From Gemmatimonadota bacterium (GTDB lineage Bacteria > JAAXHH01), in NCBI GenBank assembly GCA_026713285.1, contig JAPOOT010000156.1, positions 1 to 7,617 on the forward strand: a DNA stretch of 7,617 nt, given 5' to 3'. The position numbers and the translations under genes are program-made. Below, piece by piece: positions 6,321 through 7,617 of this stretch; within the stretch, counting starts at the first letter, position 1; each line of letters opens with the position of its first letter. Below the pieces are notes generated by a model. It saw only the letters and a list, made by a program, of their open reading frames with translations. It was not told where the DNA came from and made no database searches.

Positions 6321-7277
6321 TTGGAGTACCGTGTTCTGGGAAAGACGGGAATCGGGGTGTCGTGTATCGGCCTGGGCTGCTGGCCCATGGCCGGCGGTGC
6401 GAACTGGTCGGGCATCGACGACGATGAGTCCGTCGCCACCATACAACACGCGGAATCGCTTGGAATCAACTTGCTGGACACGGCCAACGGGTATGGAGCC
6501 GGCCATAGCGAGCGGATCATCGGCCGAGCGCTCCTGGGCAGACGCGAACGCTACGTGATCGCAACCAAGGTGGCTCCCAGGACGGACGATCCGGACGAGC
6601 CGATACAGCAGTACATCGCGCGGAATTGCGAGGGAAGCCTGGAACGGCTTCAGACCGAATACATCGACGTCTACCAGTTGCACGGAGAGCCGGACGAGGC
6701 CGACATGCCACCGATCGTGGAGGCGTTGACGCGGCTGGTCGAAGAGGGCAAGATCCGGTGTTTCGGCATCTCGACGTACGAGACGGAAGTCATGCGGTCC
6801 CTGATGTCGCTGGGCGACCTGGCGATGGCGCAGATCGGCTACAGCATCGTCAATCCGGTGGGAAAGGCGGGATTGCGGTTCGCGGTGGAGGAAAACCTGG
6901 GTACGCTTATTCGCGTGCCCCTTGCGCAAGGCGCGCTGTCCGGCAAGTACTTCGATTCATTGTCCCGGCTCGATACGCAGGACCGCCGGCACGAGCGTTT
7001 CGACAATCCCCGAATCCATTCCGCGCTGAGAAAACTGTCGGAACTGTCTTTTCTGGTTGGGGGAGGTAAACGCACCATGGTGCAGGCCGCGCTCCGGTTC
7101 GTGCTGGATACCCCGGGCGTGACCTCTGTGATACCTGGTGCGAAGAATCGCGCGCAACTCGAAGAAAATGCCGGAGCGGACTGTGTACCACCCCTATCGG
7201 CCGACGAACGGATGCGAGCTTTGGCCATCGGCCGGGAAGCGGACTGGCCGCTTCCGCCCTACACGAACTGGACGTGA
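6321..7277 (+). CDS. Aldo/keto reductase family oxidoreductase
   Basis: This is a 318-residue protein, full length for the family, read from a TTG at 6321. An in-frame stop at 6288-6290 leaves no other start before the conserved N-terminus EYRVLGKTGIGVSCIGLGCW. GGAGG lies upstream at 6304-6308, with a long 12-base spacing. The catalytic tetrad is visible: Asp53 and Tyr58 (in LLDTANGYG), Lys83 (in IATKVAPR) and His121 (in VYQLHGEPD). The C-terminal segment SVIPGAKNRAQLEEN (269-283) is the NADP(H) adenosine-phosphate clamp of the Tas/YghZ-like group. The fold should be a TIM barrel, acting in the cytoplasm and reducing an aldehyde or ketone or oxidising a sugar alcohol. The substrate is unknown. 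The gene follows the acylase on the same strand but is separated by the 39-bp repeats, so co-transcription is uncertain. Confidence 0.93.
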   Translation: MEYRVLGKTGIGVSCIGLGCWPMAGGANWSGIDDDESVATIQHAESLGINLLDTANGYGAGHSERIIGRALLGRRERYVIATKVAPRTDDPDEPIQQYIARNCEGSLERLQTEYIDVYQLHGEPDEADMPPIVEALTRLVEEGKIRCFGISTYETEVMRSLMSLGDLAMAQIGYSIVNPVGKAGLRFAVEENLGTLIRVPLAQGALSGKYFDSLSRLDTQDRRHERFDNPRIHSALRKLSELSFLVGGGKRTMVQAALRFVLDTPGVTSVIPGAKNRAQLEENAGADCVPPLSADERMRALAIGREADWPLPPYTNWT

Positions 7278-7344
7278 TGTGCGCAACCGTTCCGATCATG
7301 ATGAAGCATCCGTACTGGACGTGATGTGCGCATTCGTTCCGGTC
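7267..7344. repeat. 31-bp imperfect direct repeat spanning the reductase stop codon
   Basis: Copies at 7267-7297 and 7314-7344 match at 28 of 31 positions. The first 19 bases, ACTGGACGTGATGTGCGCA, are identical, and CGTTCCG recurs. Copy 1 includes the last codons and TGA of the aldo/keto reductase, so copy 2 looks like a local 47-bp tandem duplication of the gene end. TGCGCA occurs a third time at 7351-7356. Confidence 0.85.
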
Positions 7345-7356
7345 GGAACGTGCGCA
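7327..7356 (+). terminator. Strong hairpin downstream of the aldo/keto reductase
   Basis: TGCGCA (7327-7332) and CGTTCC (7335-7340) pair with GGAACG (7345-7350) and TGCGCA (7351-7356), giving 12 base pairs with a TT bulge and a GGTC loop. No U-tract follows (TCCCTACGG), so it is not a classical intrinsic terminator. It could still protect or end the transcript, or act as a protein-binding dyad. It lies about 50 bp before the next gene's start. Confidence 0.5.
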
Positions 7357-7407
7357 TCCCTACGGATGAATGGCATGTTTTCCAAACTAAGTAATCGGAG
7401 GAAATCG

Positions 7408-7617
7408 ATGCGGCGTTTGACGTTATGCTTTTTACTGGTATTCTTGACGGGATGCGGACGGGTGTTCCTGGGCGAAACGCAGAAAGTGGAAATCAACGTT
7501 ACGCCGGCAGATGCCCGGATCAAGATTCCGGATCGCATCGACCGGGACACGAATCCGTTTACGATCGAACTTCCGCGGAATGAATCCCACCTGGTGGAAA
7601 TCTCCAAGCCGGGCTAC
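7408..7617 (+). CDS. Small lipoprotein with PEGA-like segment, 5' end only
   Basis: The ATG at 7408 has GGAGG six bases upstream, and the frame is open for 70 codons to the window edge. Residues 1-15 (RRLTLCFLLVFLTG) form a short basic-hydrophobic signal ending in the lipobox LTG-Cys16, so the product should be an exported lipoprotein. After Cys16 the chain is polar. VEINVTPADARIKI followed by NPFTIELPRNESHLVEISKPGY resembles a PEGA-type beta domain (a strand, Pro-x-x-Ala, a linker, then a strand ending in Lys-x-Gly-Tyr). PEGA domains occur in surface and envelope proteins and may bind polymers. The assignment rests on one incomplete copy and is tentative. No strong promoter is seen in the preceding gap. 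Confidence 0.75.
   Translation, partial: MRRLTLCFLLVFLTGCGRVFLGETQKVEINVTPADARIKIPDRIDRDTNPFTIELPRNESHLVEISKPGY

Noticed and set aside
5375..6520. A 381-codon minus-strand frame spanning the 39-bp repeats and the acylase 3' end
   Set aside because: It overlaps two certain genes, has no family signature, and its internal repeats simply mirror the DNA repeats.
7360..7400. A possible promoter before the terminal lipoprotein (TAAGTA near 7388)
   Set aside because: No acceptable -35 hexamer lies at 16-18 bp, so it is not supported.

Overview
This is a GC-rich bacterial window that carries ordinary chromosomal enzyme genes. I see no phage, transposase, integrase, tRNA, rRNA or CRISPR signature. 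The mix of a formylglycine sulfatase, a phytanoyl-CoA-dioxygenase-like (PhyH) protein, a D-2-hydroxyacid dehydrogenase, a Gfo/Idh/MocA oxidoreductase, a lipoprotein acylase and an aldo/keto reductase, together with canonical Shine-Dalgarno sites and two lipobox proteins, suggests a Gram-negative heterotroph. Uncultivated marine or soil lineages rich in sulfatases, PhyH and Gfo/Idh proteins (Latescibacterota, Poribacteria, Gemmatimonadota or Planctomycetota-like) would fit. This placement is an inference and is not proven by anything in the window.

Left part, minus strand (1-2446): a probable three-gene operon is transcribed right to left. The order is PhyH-like Fe(II)/2-oxoglutarate oxygenase, D-2-hydroxyacid dehydrogenase, and then a type I sulfatase cut by the window edge. 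The dehydrogenase stop and the sulfatase start share a GTGA overlap. Divergent to it, on the plus strand, lies a Gfo/Idh/MocA oxidoreductase (2674-3630). The 227-bp divergent gap holds an array of imperfect 16-bp tandem repeats (2503-2597) with -35-like hexamers on the minus strand. These four genes read as a small catabolic module for an oxidised, possibly sulfated organic substrate. The substrate cannot be deduced.

Middle (3631-6127): a 157-bp AT-richer gap has a good sigma70-type promoter (TTGACA, 17 bp, TAGGAT) followed by inverted repeats. It precedes a full-length penicillin-acylase-family Ntn hydrolase (779 aa) that is predicted to be a lipoprotein.

Right part (6128-7617): a 193-bp gap holds three tandem copies of a 39-bp GC-rich unit, each with internal dyad symmetry. 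An aldo/keto reductase with a TTG start follows (6321-7277). Next is a gap containing a 31-bp direct repeat and a strong hairpin, and then the start of a small lipoprotein with a PEGA-like segment, cut by the right edge.

The coding genes all fall in known families. The least explained parts are the three repeat-bearing intergenic regions, the signal-peptide-less sulfatase inside the oxygenase/dehydrogenase cluster, and the membrane-anchored acylase.
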